A DNA stretch of 64,000 nt from Moheibacter lacus (lineage in GTDB: Bacteria > Bacteroidota > Bacteroidia > Flavobacteriales > Weeksellaceae), in the NCBI RefSeq assembly GCF_014042165.1, contig NZ_JACDZE010000002.1, forward strand, positions 214,706 through 278,705, given 5' to 3'. Both the position numbers and the translations under genes were made by a program. Shown one piece after another: positions 17,182 through 26,201 of the stretch (positions are counted from its first letter, which is position 1; every line of letters starts with the position of its first letter). Under the pieces are notes generated by a model, which was not told where the DNA came from, made no database searches, and worked only from the letters and a program-made list of their open reading frames with translations.

Positions 17182-18279
17182 TCACTCAAAAACCTTATCG
17201 ATGAATTTAGAATTCAACAGCCTCGCAACCGCCATATAATTGGGTGTGAAACTGATTTGGTCACCCACTTTATAAACCTGATTTCCTTCTTCATCCAAAT
17301 TATCACCTAAATCTACCACGATCATATCGGAAGTTATCCCCACAAAATCCAAAGCTGTATTCAGCGGTTCGATGTCTTCCCGATTCACATCCAGCATCCC
17401 AAAATCCAAAATGGCTTTTACTGATGATTCTCCTCTTTTTTCTTGATCAAACTCCGCTGTATGACCGATGTTCCCATCGCTGATTACACCATCCGGAACG
17501 GTTTGTTTAATTTCGAGTTCGATGATGTTGGCTTTGAATTCAAAGGTATCGACCGACAAACCTTCAAATTTTTCATTGTCATAAGGTGATACCCCAAAAA
17601 ATGCTGCTTCGCCAATTCTAAAATGGTTGATTTCAGGCGGAATCGTTCCTTGATTGATCAAAGGTAAAGTGATCGAAGAACCACCAGAAATCAAAGGTAA
17701 ATTTTTATTGAATTTGGCAGAAATCAATTCTTTGTACAAGACCAAATGCAATAATTTGTCTTGTGTCGGGATGATTCCGTACATACAACCGAGATTTGAA
17801 CCTAACCCAATCACCTCAATATTGGACAATTCAAATACTTTTTCATAAAAATCCATCACATCATTTCGGTTGATGCCTTCGCGCAATTCTCCCAATTCGA
17901 TCATGATGATGATTTGGTGGGTTTTGTTCATCTTTTTGGCCGATTCATTGAGCGCTTGAATTGTTTCATAAGATGAATTCAAAGAAATATCGGCATACTC
18001 GACCACTTGATCTGCATAGATTTTTGCAGGTGGTTTGATGTAAATGGTTTTCATTTCCGGATTGACTTCTTTCAAATTCTTCAAACTGGTCAACCGAGAA
18101 TCTCCAACTGAATTGATATGCTGAATCACTTCAGGCGTCAACACATTTTCAAGAAAGGTTTTATCGCCGGAAAATACCTTGGTGATCAAACTCCATTGGA
18201 TATTGTTTTTCGAAAGAAATTGGCTCAAATACTGAATATTTTCTTGTATTTTTTTGGTTCGAATGATTAATTCTGCCAT
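17182..18279 (-). CDS. PLP-dependent alanine/ornithine racemase family enzyme
   Basis: The 365-residue protein has the fold-type III barrel of the alanine-racemase N-terminal family. The PLP lysine is Lys34 (SLITKVF). Other family marks are IIMIELGELREGI, the SNLGCMYG phosphate-binding region and LISGGSSITLPL. Proteins with this layout include ornithine racemase and broad amino-acid racemases; the substrate cannot be assigned. It overlaps the upstream symporter gene by 13 bases, so uptake and racemisation of the same amino acid is plausible. Confidence 0.87.
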   Translation of the reverse strand: MAELIIRTKKIQENIQYLSQFLSKNNIQWSLITKVFSGDKTFLENVLTPEVIQHINSVGDSRLTSLKNLKEVNPEMKTIYIKPPAKIYADQVVEYADISLNSSYETIQALNESAKKMNKTHQIIIMIELGELREGINRNDVMDFYEKVFELSNIEVIGLGSNLGCMYGIIPTQDKLLHLVLYKELISAKFNKNLPLISGGSSITLPLINQGTIPPEINHFRIGEAAFFGVSPYDNEKFEGLSVDTFEFKANIIELEIKQTVPDGVISDGNIGHTAEFDQEKRGESSVKAILDFGMLDVNREDIEPLNTALDFVGITSDMIVVDLGDNLDEEGNQVYKVGDQISFTPNYMAVARLLNSKFIDKVFE

Positions 18280-19715
18280 GTTTTTTGTTTATAATTTGAA
18301 TAATTTTGGACTACTATAAAGCTAATTGTTGCGATTAAAATTCCAAAGAAATTGGCATCGAGGGAAAAAGGTAATTCTATTTTACTTAAAATTAAAATCA
18401 AAGTTGTTCCTCCTCCCAAAATCATCGCGATCAAAGCTGCTTTTGAAGATGGTTTTTTACAAATCAAAGCACCCAAAACAGGAACTAGTAGCCCAGAAAC
18501 CATAAAAGCATACGAATAAAGCATGAGGTCCAAAACGTTTTGCATCATCGTGGCCAATACAATCGCCAAAGCACCGATGATTAAGGTGACAAATTGAGAC
18601 AAACGGACTTGATTGTACTTTCCTTCTCCTTTGAAATATCCCAAAATATCAGTCATGAAATTACCGGAAGCCGCCATCAAACAACTATCAGCCGTAGACA
18701 TGATCGCTGAAAAATAAGCTGACATCATCAGTCCGATGAATCCGATCGGTAAAACCGTGGTCAACAATAATGGCAAACCCAATTCTGCGTCCATTTCTGA
18801 ACCGGGAGCATACCCAATTCCCGTAAACATTCCTTGATTAAATGCAACTCTGGCAAACATTCCTAGAATTACGCCCATAAAAGCCATCACAGGCCACTCA
18901 AAAAGTCCGGCGATTTTCCATGCTTTTTTTGCGGTTTTCTCATCTCGGCAAGCATAAATCCTTTGGTACAAAGTCATACCCACAAACCAAATCGGGACGA
19001 TGGTGATGAGCCAATTGAAAAGAGTGAGCCAAGAAACATTGGTAAATGATAAAAATTCCGCAGGTAAGCTTTGTTGAATCACATCCCAACCGCCGATTTT
19101 AAAATAAGCGATTGGAATTCCTATGAAACACAATCCGACCATTAAGATCATCCACTGAATCGTATCGGTATAAATTACGGCTTTGATCCCGCCGATTACG
19201 GTATAGACAACTGCGATCACACCCATGAGTAGAGCCGCTTCTTTGATCGTAAAATTTGGGAAAGTTGCAGAAGCCAGTTTGGCTCCGGCGAGAATCTGGG
19301 AACTCGTAAACCCGATGTAGCCGATGAGCGAAATGATTCCGGCGACCAGTGCTACTTTTTTGTTATAATGAAAATTTAATGTTTCAGGAAAGGTTAAAAA
19401 TTGATGTTTTTTGGCAATCGGATAAATTTTGGGAATGAGAAAAACCACACTTAACCAAGCTCCGATCAATCCTGAAAAAAGCATCCAACTCCCAGATAAT
19501 CCCATCACGAAACCCAAACCTCCTAAACCGATGGAAAATCCACCGCCTACGTCTGTCGCAACGACAGAAAGACCGATATGACCAGCGCTCATATTACGAC
19601 CACCTACGAAATAATCCTCGTTGGATTTGTTTTTTCGCATGAAATAAATTCCCACACCGATCATTGCGATCATGTACAACACAAAAATCGATAAATCTAG
19701 TAGATGAATCTGCAT
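18267..19715 (-). CDS. Sodium:solute symporter (SSS family)
   Basis: A 482-residue polytopic transporter with about 13 membrane segments. It has the SSF features YFVGGRNMSAGHIGLSVVATDVGGG near the N-terminus and SAYFSAIMSTADSCLMAASGNF in the middle. Its start overlaps the rpsU stop in a TGATG arrangement and its end overlaps the racemase gene, which implies translational coupling. The substrate is likely an amino acid or related compound, judged only from the neighbouring racemase. Confidence 0.9.
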   Translation of the reverse strand: MQIHLLDLSIFVLYMIAMIGVGIYFMRKNKSNEDYFVGGRNMSAGHIGLSVVATDVGGGFSIGLGGLGFVMGLSGSWMLFSGLIGAWLSVVFLIPKIYPIAKKHQFLTFPETLNFHYNKKVALVAGIISLIGYIGFTSSQILAGAKLASATFPNFTIKEAALLMGVIAVVYTVIGGIKAVIYTDTIQWMILMVGLCFIGIPIAYFKIGGWDVIQQSLPAEFLSFTNVSWLTLFNWLITIVPIWFVGMTLYQRIYACRDEKTAKKAWKIAGLFEWPVMAFMGVILGMFARVAFNQGMFTGIGYAPGSEMDAELGLPLLLTTVLPIGFIGLMMSAYFSAIMSTADSCLMAASGNFMTDILGYFKGEGKYNQVRLSQFVTLIIGALAIVLATMMQNVLDLMLYSYAFMVSGLLVPVLGALICKKPSSKAALIAMILGGGTTLILILSKIELPFSLDANFFGILIATISFIVVQNYSNYKQKTWQN

Positions 19716-19912
19716 CAGATTTCGTTTTGCTCGTTCAAAAATTGCTGTTTATAAACCGCTTTTTTTCTTTGTTCCCTTTTTTCTATGGATTTTTTGATGA
19801 ATTGTTGATTTGCTCTGATTTGCTTTAAGACTTTGGTTCGTTGGTATTTTTTCCGGTATCTTTTAATGGCTTTGTCTATACTTTCTGATTCTTTTACTTG
19901 TACTATTAACAA
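19715..19912 (-). CDS. rpsU: 30S ribosomal protein bS21
   Basis: A 65-residue basic protein (LIVQVKESESIDKAIKRYRKKYQ, then RANQQFIKKSIEKREQRKKAVYKQQF) that matches bS21 of Bacteroidota. The frame opens at a TTG (19912), and the conserved N-terminus (M)LIxxVKExESID aligns with that codon. No AGGAGG-like tract lies just upstream; the leader is A/T only. In Flavobacterium bS21 helps hide the anti-Shine-Dalgarno end of 16S rRNA and rpsU is reported to have a strong Shine-Dalgarno sequence, so the plain leader here is unusual. The stop is fused to the symporter start. Confidence 0.9.
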   Translation of the reverse strand: MLIVQVKESESIDKAIKRYRKKYQRTKVLKQIRANQQFIKKSIEKREQRKKAVYKQQFLNEQNEI

Positions 19913-19968
19913 AATTTAGTTTTTAAATTAAACATGTATTGAATTGATTCTAAATGAAATCAATCCAC

Positions 19969-20403
19969 TTATCTTTTCAATCTCATTTCCAAATAAGGAT
20001 TGGTAAATCCATATTTTTCATATAAAAATTTGGCAGGATTGTCTTTCTCAACGTGAAGTGCGATATCACCTTTACAGTTGGCGATGGTGTGTTCCATCAG
20101 TAATTTCCCAACTCCGGTTCCACGGTGTTCTTTATGAACAGCGATATAGACCAAAATGTTATCCGGAATGTATTCATCCATTCCCGTTTTATTGACGATA
20201 ACCGCTCCGGCGATTTCGCCGTCTTTTTCTGCCGTAAAAACATAACCTCCTAAACTTGCACGCTCTTTCATGGCATATTCGATCGCTTTTCTGATGGCAG
20301 ACTTGGTATCGCCATACTGGTCTAGATTTTCATATAAGAAATTGACGATCCGTTCAACATCAATCGGCGATAGTTGGTTATGGGTTTTGACTTTGTAGTT
20401 CAT
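19969..20403 (-). CDS. GNAT family N-acetyltransferase
   Basis: A 144-residue single-domain acetyltransferase. The acetyl-CoA binding motif A is VYIAVHKEHRGTGVGKLLMEHTI (with the RGTGVG loop), followed by LHVEKDNPAKFLYEKYGF, typical of the final strand and helix. The acceptor is unknown. It is a single gene upstream-facing to the rpsU operon on the same strand, with a 56-base gap. Confidence 0.87.
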   Translation of the reverse strand: MNYKVKTHNQLSPIDVERIVNFLYENLDQYGDTKSAIRKAIEYAMKERASLGGYVFTAEKDGEIAGAVIVNKTGMDEYIPDNILVYIAVHKEHRGTGVGKLLMEHTIANCKGDIALHVEKDNPAKFLYEKYGFTNPYLEMRLKR

Positions 20404-20646
20404 TTATCGTTTTTTAGTTTACCCCCATTATAACCCATTTGGGAAACTGACAAAATAATTACAGTAAAAATTTTAAATGTACTGATCAAATTTATCCATG
20501 ACATCATCATTTCTACTTTTTATAACATCTGTATCGAATAAGGCAATTGCCGTATTTTGGGGTGTTTAACTGTAGATTTCCTTTAAAATAATTTCGAATC
20601 AAAAAATTTCGAATCATATTTACTGAAAATTCTAAAAACTAAAATT

Positions 20647-21417
20647 ATGAAAACTAAATTCCTTTCTATGGTTCTATTGGTTTGTTTTGGTTTGTCTTAT
20701 GCGCAAGACAAAGTGAAATACACGGACGAAGAGTTAAAAATGTTGAAAACCTATTATTTCAACGAAGGATTTAATAAACCTGCCACCCAAAAAGTTTCTA
20801 CCGTCATCATGAAAGATGGAACGAAACACAGAGGTTATTGTAAAACCATCATTACCAAAAAGGGTCAAATCGCCCAAATGGTTTTCAAAGACAGCATCAC
20901 CGATAAAAAAGAAACCTATGATGCAGATCAAATCAAAGAAGCTTTTTTATATGCAAGTGGATTTGAGAAATACAATAAGGTAACGGAAAAATTCAGCAAT
21001 TATGGAATGGGAAAACGAAATAGCTTAAAAAAAATTACTTCCAATGATCAAATTTACTTTGTAAACCAAACCGTTTCTTTAAAGAATAAAAAGGACGATA
21101 AAGAATTTTTGATGCAATTGATCAATCCTGATTTCAGTGATTATATAGATGTTTACCATGATCCATTTGCCAAAGAAACACAAGGAGTGAAATTTGGCGC
21201 AGCGCCTAGAATTGGTGGTGGAATCATTAAATCTTATTATGTAAAAAAAGGAGATAAAGTCCTTTGGTTACACAAAGCTGATTTTGAAGAAAATTATGAT
21301 TTTTTATTTGGTGACAGTCCTGAGTTTATGGCAAAATACCCTTATAAATCGGTAGATTGGGATTGGTTCAGCGGTTTGGTAGTTGCTTATACCAAAATGC
21401 GCATAGATGCGATGTAA
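20647..21417 (+). CDS. Exported protein of unknown function
   Basis: The 256-residue product has a signal peptide (MKTKFLSMVLLVCFGLSYAQ, cleavage near 20). The mature part has a conserved-looking stretch KVSTVIMKDGTKHRGYCKTIITKKGQI and a C-terminal aromatic segment (YPYKSVDWDWFSGLVVAYTKMR). I do not recognise a family. It is transcribed alone and ends with a strong terminator. Confidence 0.75.
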   Translation: MKTKFLSMVLLVCFGLSYAQDKVKYTDEELKMLKTYYFNEGFNKPATQKVSTVIMKDGTKHRGYCKTIITKKGQIAQMVFKDSITDKKETYDADQIKEAFLYASGFEKYNKVTEKFSNYGMGKRNSLKKITSNDQIYFVNQTVSLKNKKDDKEFLMQLINPDFSDYIDVYHDPFAKETQGVKFGAAPRIGGGIIKSYYVKKGDKVLWLHKADFEENYDFLFGDSPEFMAKYPYKSVDWDWFSGLVVAYTKMRIDAM

Positions 21418-21435
21418 TATAAAATTCTAACCAAC

Positions 21436-21475
21436 AAAAAGGGTGGCTGAATCATTTCCAGTCACCCTTTTTTAT
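21436..21475. terminator. Strong terminator, possibly bidirectional
   Basis: A 14-bp stem (AAAAAGGGTGGCTG with CAGTCACCCTTTTT, one G-T pair) encloses a nine-base loop and is followed by T residues. It lies between the exported protein gene (+) and the deoxyhypusine-synthase-like gene (-) and has an A-run on the left arm, so it can stop both. Confidence 0.88.
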
Positions 21476-21492
21476 TTTTCAAATTAATCTTT

Positions 21493-22467
21493 CTACTGCC
21501 CTAAAATCCATGCGAAAATCAGCGGTGCAACAATCGTTGCATCTGATTCTACGATGAATTTCGGTGTATTGATGTCCAATTTCCCCCAAGTGATTTTTTC
21601 GTTGGGAACTGCTCCCGAATACGATCCATAAGAAGTCGTCGAATCGGAAATCTGACAGAAATAAGACCAAAAAGGAACATCTGTCCATTCCAAATCCTGG
21701 TACATCATCGGTACAACGCAGATCGGGAAATCACCTGCAATTCCTCCACCGATTTGGAAGAAACCTACTCCTTTTCCACCTGAATTGGCTCTGTACCATT
21801 CGGTGAGCCATACCATATATTCGATTCCCGATTTTACGGTTGAAGCTTTTAATTTTCCTTTGATCACGTTGGAAGCAAAAATATTTCCGGTCGTAGAATC
21901 TTCCCATCCCGGAACGACGATCGGAATGTTTTTCTCAGCCGCAGCCACGATCCATGAATCCTTTGGATCGATTTCATAATATTGCTCCAAAACACCTGAA
22001 TTCACCACTTGGTATAAAAATTCATGTGGGAAATACCGTTCGCCATTTGCTTCAGCTTTGTACCAAACGTCTTCCAAATGTTTTTGCAATCTTCTGAAAG
22101 CTTCTTCTTCCGGAATACATGTATCGGTCACGCGATTGTAATGGTTTTCAAGCAAATCCCATTCGTCTTGCGGCGTCAAATCACGGTAATTTGGGACGCG
22201 CTTGTAATGCGAATGCGCTACCAAATTCATCACATCTTCTTCCAAATTGGCTCCAGTACAAGAAATGATGTCTACTTTTCCTTGTCTGATCATTTCAGCA
22301 AGAGAAATTCCCAACTCGGCAGTACTCATGGCTCCAGCAAGGGAAACGAGCATTTTTCCACCTTCGTTGATATGGGTTTCATATCCTTTCGCAGCATCAA
22401 CTAAAGCCGCTGCGTTGAAATGTCTGTAATTGTGTTCGATGAACTGACTGATCGGTCCTTTGCTCAT
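21493..22467 (-). CDS. Deoxyhypusine-synthase-like protein (probable homospermidine synthase-type)
   Basis: A 324-residue NAD-dependent enzyme homologous to eukaryotic deoxyhypusine synthase. NAD/spermidine-binding blocks are visible (SLAGAMSTAELGISLAEMI, SCTGANLEEDV, GWEDSTTGNIF, GKGVGFFQIGGG). The lysine that forms the covalent intermediate in the human enzyme is conserved as Lys296 in ITWGKLD. Bacteria lack eIF5A, and related bacterial proteins make homospermidine from putrescine or spermidine. sym-Homospermidine is a characteristic polyamine of Flavobacteriaceae, so that role fits. Its start overlaps the decarboxylase stop by four bases. Confidence 0.88.
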   Translation of the reverse strand: MSKGPISQFIEHNYRHFNAAALVDAAKGYETHINEGGKMLVSLAGAMSTAELGISLAEMIRQGKVDIISCTGANLEEDVMNLVAHSHYKRVPNYRDLTPQDEWDLLENHYNRVTDTCIPEEEAFRRLQKHLEDVWYKAEANGERYFPHEFLYQVVNSGVLEQYYEIDPKDSWIVAAAEKNIPIVVPGWEDSTTGNIFASNVIKGKLKASTVKSGIEYMVWLTEWYRANSGGKGVGFFQIGGGIAGDFPICVVPMMYQDLEWTDVPFWSYFCQISDSTTSYGSYSGAVPNEKITWGKLDINTPKFIVESDATIVAPLIFAWILGQ

Positions 22468-23900
22468 TTTGTTTTGGTTTTTTTATTTGTTTGAATTTGT
22501 TTTTTTGAGGTATGAAATTGATTGTATCCGAGGATATCCAACACATCTTCATGGGATTGTTGTTCGGAAAACACTTCGACATCGTGATTCTCGTCGATCA
22601 ATAAATATTTGGGTTGCGGTATCAAACAATGGTGAATGCCTCCAAATCCGCCAATGTTGTCCTGATAGGCTCCTGTATTGAAAAACCCGACGTACAACGG
22701 TTTATTTTGGTTGAATTTCGGGAGATAAATCGCATTGACATGCTGTTCAGAATTATAATAATCGTCACTGTCACAAGTTAGTCCACCGAGTAAAACCCGT
22801 TCATATCGGTCCTGCCAACGGTTGATTGGAAACAACACAAAACGTTTATTGATCGCCCAAGCGTCCGGTAAAGTTGTCATAAATGATGAATCAATCATGT
22901 TCCAAGACTCCCGGTCATTTTGCTTTTTTTGTTGCAAAACTTTATAAATCATCGCACCGCTCTCGCCTACTGTAAAACTACCGAATTCGGTAAAAATGTT
23001 CGGCACCGGAACTTCCCAATCGTCGCAGATGATTTTGATTTGGTTCAAAATTTCTTCGACCATATAAGCATAATCGAACTCGAAACTTGGAGAATTTTTC
23101 ACCGGAAATCCACCACCGATGTTCAAACTATCCAACGTCGGACAAACTTCCTTCAATTTCACATACACCTGCAAACATTTGTTGAGTTCGTTCCAATAAT
23201 AAGAATTATCCTTAATCCCTGTATTGATAAAGAAATGCAGCATTTTCAGTTTGACATTTTTCTCGTCTTTCACATAATTGTTATAAAACGGAACGATGTC
23301 TTTGTACCCAATTCCCAAACGAGAAGTATAGAATTCAAATTTCGGTTCTTCTTCAGATGCAATTCGGATTCCGATTTCAAATTTCTTATCGGTCGCTTCA
23401 AGTAACAACGGCAATTCTTCATAATTATCGATCACAGGCATCACTTTTTTATGACCGTTGTTGAGGAGTCTTGCGATGTTTTCGATGTATTGGGCTCGTT
23501 TAAATCCATTGCAGATGACATATTGGTCTTTGGTCAATAGTCCTTCGTCCAAAAGACTTTCCACAATGTTGATGTCATAAGCAGAAGAAGTTTCGATGTG
23601 AATATCGTTTTTGAGTGCTTCTTCAAGAATATGATGAAAATGCGAACTTTTGGTACAATAACAATAATTGTATTTTCCTTTGTAACCCAACTTTTTCCTT
23701 GCCGATTCAAACCAAAATTTCGCTCGTTGGATATTTTGAGAAATTTTGGGTAAATAAGTGAATTTCAATGGAGTACCATGTTCTTCAATCAATTTCATCA
23801 GATCGATTCCATGAAATTGAAGATTTCCGTCTACCAGGGTAAATTCTTCCGTAGGAAAATAAAAAGATTGTTCGATAAGGTCTAAATAGCGTGTGTTCAT
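22464..23900 (-). CDS. Arginine decarboxylase-type PLP enzyme
   Basis: A 478-residue fold-type III decarboxylase. The PLP lysine is Lys84 (YNYCYCTKSSHF), a glycine-rich phosphate loop is NIGGGFPVK, and the second active-site block is LTCDSDDYYNSEQH. The short form, without the long insertions of E. coli SpeA, is typical of Bacteroidota arginine decarboxylases, which make agmatine for polyamine synthesis. It overlaps the deoxyhypusine-synthase-like gene (ATGA), which supports a shared polyamine pathway. Ornithine or a carboxy-polyamine as substrate cannot be excluded. Confidence 0.87.
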   Translation of the reverse strand: MNTRYLDLIEQSFYFPTEEFTLVDGNLQFHGIDLMKLIEEHGTPLKFTYLPKISQNIQRAKFWFESARKKLGYKGKYNYCYCTKSSHFHHILEEALKNDIHIETSSAYDINIVESLLDEGLLTKDQYVICNGFKRAQYIENIARLLNNGHKKVMPVIDNYEELPLLLEATDKKFEIGIRIASEEEPKFEFYTSRLGIGYKDIVPFYNNYVKDEKNVKLKMLHFFINTGIKDNSYYWNELNKCLQVYVKLKEVCPTLDSLNIGGGFPVKNSPSFEFDYAYMVEEILNQIKIICDDWEVPVPNIFTEFGSFTVGESGAMIYKVLQQKKQNDRESWNMIDSSFMTTLPDAWAINKRFVLFPINRWQDRYERVLLGGLTCDSDDYYNSEQHVNAIYLPKFNQNKPLYVGFFNTGAYQDNIGGFGGIHHCLIPQPKYLLIDENHDVEVFSEQQSHEDVLDILGYNQFHTSKKQIQTNKKTKTK

Positions 23901-24223
23901 TTTTTCTAATGCGTTTGTTTAAAGTAATTTTTGATTTGGTCAATATGATTCATAAATCTTTAAACCCTTAATAAACACCGGACTTCAAATAAAATTGCTT
24001 CGTTTAAAATCCACTCTTTAAAATATAATTTTCTCAATTCTAAAGTCTATTTTTTAAATTATGTATAGATGATTCAATTTAAAGAAACAAATATATAGAT
24101 TTTCAGATGTGATTTTAATGATAATCCTATAAGAATTTAAAGAAATTGGATGAATTGAAGAATTGACAGTCAAAATTAACGAAAAAGGTCTTTGTAGCTT
24201 GATCATTATTCTAAATTTGCAAA
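23901..24223. other. Intergenic region between divergent genes
   Basis: These 323 AT-rich bases separate the decarboxylase gene (-) from the ClC gene (+). Apart from the promoter box at 24212-24219 I see no gene, hairpin or known riboswitch. A long leader for the decarboxylase is possible but not shown by any structure I can identify. Confidence 0.5.
24191..24219 (+). promoter_or_regulatory. Bacteroidota promoter before the ClC gene
   Basis: TTTG (24191-24194) and TAAATTTG (24212-24219) are 17 bases apart, close to the -33/-7 consensus. The GTG start codon is only four bases downstream of the -7 box. Confidence 0.55.
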
Positions 24224-25522
24224 GTGAAACTGAAACAAAAAAGAAAGTTAATCACCTACCTGAACATTTTGGATCAACCCATACGGTTTAATCCTTTTGT
24301 GTTTAGCCGGATGTTTCTTTTATGGGCTTTTCTCGGATTATTGGGCGGAATCATCGCAGGATTGTATTGGTTAGGATTGGAATATTTAACCCATTTGTTG
24401 GGTGTATTCCAGGGATGGTTGGTCATTCCGCTTATGGCAATTTGTGGACTGGCAGCGGGTTTGATCATTCATTTTATAGGAGATCCCGGTGAAATTCATC
24501 TGATCGTAAACAACATTCGTTTCAACAAAGGAAAATTGGATCCCAAAAACAATCCTTCCATGATCCTTTCTTCTTTACTTTGTGTAGCCAGCGGAGGAAG
24601 TTTGGGGCCGGAAGCTCCATTGGTGCAAGTTACGGGTTCCACGGGAAGTTATATAGGAAAACTCTTACGATTAAAAGGCGAGGAATTGCGATCGCTGAGC
24701 ATTGCAGGAATGGCATCCGGGTTTACGGCGCTTTTCGGTGCGCCACTTGGCGGTAGTTTATTTTCATTGGAAATTTTACACCATAAACATGCGGTCCAAT
24801 ATTACAAAGCGATCATTCCGGCATTGGTTTCGAGCTGTTTTAGTTATGTAGTTTTTGCTTTTATCATCCAAACCGGTTTGGGCGCTATTTGGGATTTACC
24901 GGAATATCAATATTCAAATGTTTTTGATTTTGGTTATGCCATTTTATTTGGATTGGTAGGGGTTTTGGTGGCTTGGTTTTTTATTTATGCTACGAAATTT
25001 TTAAAAAAATTATTTGAATTCTATCCGCTGCCGATTTATATCAAAACCCTGATCGGAGGTGTTATTTTGGGACTAATTGCCTTTTATTTCCCGATCACTC
25101 GATACTTTGGGCATCATCAAATCAACCATTTGATTCAGGAAGATTTTGCGCTGGCACCTTTGTTGGCCATTTTGATTTTCAAAATCATCGCGATTTCCGT
25201 TACGGTGACCTCGGGTTGGCGCGGCGGATTTATCATTCCCTTATTTTTTACAGGAGCTGCAGTAGGATTGATTATTCATCATTTTTTCCCGGGATTAAAT
25301 TTAGGATTAACCATCGTTTGCTGCATGGCTGCCATAAATTCCTGTGTAACGAGAACCCCGATGAGTACTACGATTCTCCTTACGACTTTGACAGGATTTG
25401 ATTATCTGACACTCATCCTTTTTGCCAGTCTTACAGGATATTTTCTCGCACCCCGCATCCCCTTTATTTCCTCCCAAATGGATAAATCTGAGTTGAAAAT
25501 AAATAAAATTCAAAATAGATAA
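24224..25522 (+). CDS. ClC-type chloride channel or antiporter
   Basis: A 432-residue ClC protein with about 10-12 membrane helices. The second signature, SGGSLGPEAPLVQ, has the gating glutamate in a GPEAP context rather than the usual GxEGP. The helix N region reads SGWRGGFIIPLFFTGAAVG, close to the GxFxP motif. It transports chloride or another halide/anion, as a channel or proton antiporter. The frame opens with GTG at 24224; a perfect -7 box ends only four bases before it, implying a leaderless message or a later start. It is followed by the thioredoxin gene. Confidence 0.88.
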   Translation: MKLKQKRKLITYLNILDQPIRFNPFVFSRMFLLWAFLGLLGGIIAGLYWLGLEYLTHLLGVFQGWLVIPLMAICGLAAGLIIHFIGDPGEIHLIVNNIRFNKGKLDPKNNPSMILSSLLCVASGGSLGPEAPLVQVTGSTGSYIGKLLRLKGEELRSLSIAGMASGFTALFGAPLGGSLFSLEILHHKHAVQYYKAIIPALVSSCFSYVVFAFIIQTGLGAIWDLPEYQYSNVFDFGYAILFGLVGVLVAWFFIYATKFLKKLFEFYPLPIYIKTLIGGVILGLIAFYFPITRYFGHHQINHLIQEDFALAPLLAILIFKIIAISVTVTSGWRGGFIIPLFFTGAAVGLIIHHFFPGLNLGLTIVCCMAAINSCVTRTPMSTTILLTTLTGFDYLTLILFASLTGYFLAPRIPFISSQMDKSELKINKIQNR

Positions 25523-25524
25523 TT

Positions 25525-25532
25525 TACCTTTG
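25525..25532 (+). promoter_or_regulatory. Bacteroidota -7 box before the thioredoxin-like gene
   Basis: TACCTTTG fits TAnnTTTG and ends five bases before the ATG at 25538, in the short gap after the ClC gene. Confidence 0.4.
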
Positions 25533-25537
25533 ACTGT

Positions 25538-26029
25538 ATGAAAAATACCATCTTAGTTTTGGGATTCCTATTGGGAATCCAATTCGGAAATGCACAAGAA
25601 AAATTTAGTGTTTATCACCCGGAAGCTGACGCCAAAGCCGAAATCGCCAACGCCGTTTCAAAAGCAAATGCGGAAGGCAAACATGTATTCTTACAATTGG
25701 GTGGAAACTGGTGCGGCTGGTGTAAATTGTTTCATGAACTGACCACGACCGACGAAGAACTCAAAAAATACATCGCTGAAAATTATGAAGTGGTTCATGT
25801 GAATTACAGCAAGGAAAATCAGAATCTGGACGTTTTGAAAACTTTGGATTATCCGCAGCGATTTGGGTTTCCGGTATTTGTAATTCTGGATGGTAAAGGA
25901 AATCGGATCCACACCCAAAGTTCAGGATATCTCGAAGAAGGAAAAGGCCATAGTCAGAAAAAAGTAATGGAATTTTTGCAACAATGGTCACCGAGCGCTT
26001 TGGATCCTGCTAATTATGAGAAGAAATAA
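25538..26029 (+). CDS. Exported thioredoxin-family protein
   Basis: The 163-residue product has a signal peptide (ending FGNAQ, about residue 20) and a thioredoxin domain of the DUF255/YyaL-like or TrbB-like kind. The active site is Cys59-Gly-Trp-Cys62 (NWCGWCKLFHE), and the cis-proline region is RFGFPVFVILDGKG. It probably works as a periplasmic thiol reductase or isomerase. It lies 15 bases after the ClC gene. Confidence 0.87.
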   Translation: MKNTILVLGFLLGIQFGNAQEKFSVYHPEADAKAEIANAVSKANAEGKHVFLQLGGNWCGWCKLFHELTTTDEELKKYIAENYEVVHVNYSKENQNLDVLKTLDYPQRFGFPVFVILDGKGNRIHTQSSGYLEEGKGHSQKKVMEFLQQWSPSALDPANYEKK

Positions 26030-26131
26030 TTAGATCAACGCACTAGTAATATTGATTGTTAATAAATTACACAACGAAAGCTCTGTAGGAGTTATGTGTT
26101 GGTAGAACTTGTCCATTATAAAAAGTAAACA

Positions 26132-26177
26132 TTTTGTCATGATTTTTGATGTAAAACAATTAAAAATCATGACAAAA
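26132..26177. terminator. Long hairpin between convergent genes
   Basis: A perfect 16-bp inverted repeat (TTTTGTCATGATTTTT with AAAAATCATGACAAAA) extends by three more pairs, one G-T, to an eight-base loop. It lies between the thioredoxin (+) and nitronate-monooxygenase-like (-) genes. It is AT-rich for a terminator but has T-runs in both directions, so a bidirectional terminator is the simplest reading. Confidence 0.6.
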
Positions 26178-26201
26178 CCCTAATTAATAATGTACTACGA
26201 A

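Noticed and set aside
19969..20403. Ribosomal-protein acetyltransferase RimI because it is near rpsU
   Set aside because: The GNAT sequence has no RimI-specific feature that I can see; proximity alone is not enough.
23901..24223. Riboswitch in the long gap before the decarboxylase gene
   Set aside because: I found no paired elements or known aptamer core on either strand.
26070..26115. Insertion-sequence remnant (CTCTGTAGGAGTTATGTGTTGGTAGAA)-like stretch
   Set aside because: It reminds me of a dispersed Bacteroidota repeat, but there is only one copy in the window and no transposase fragment, so I cannot support it.
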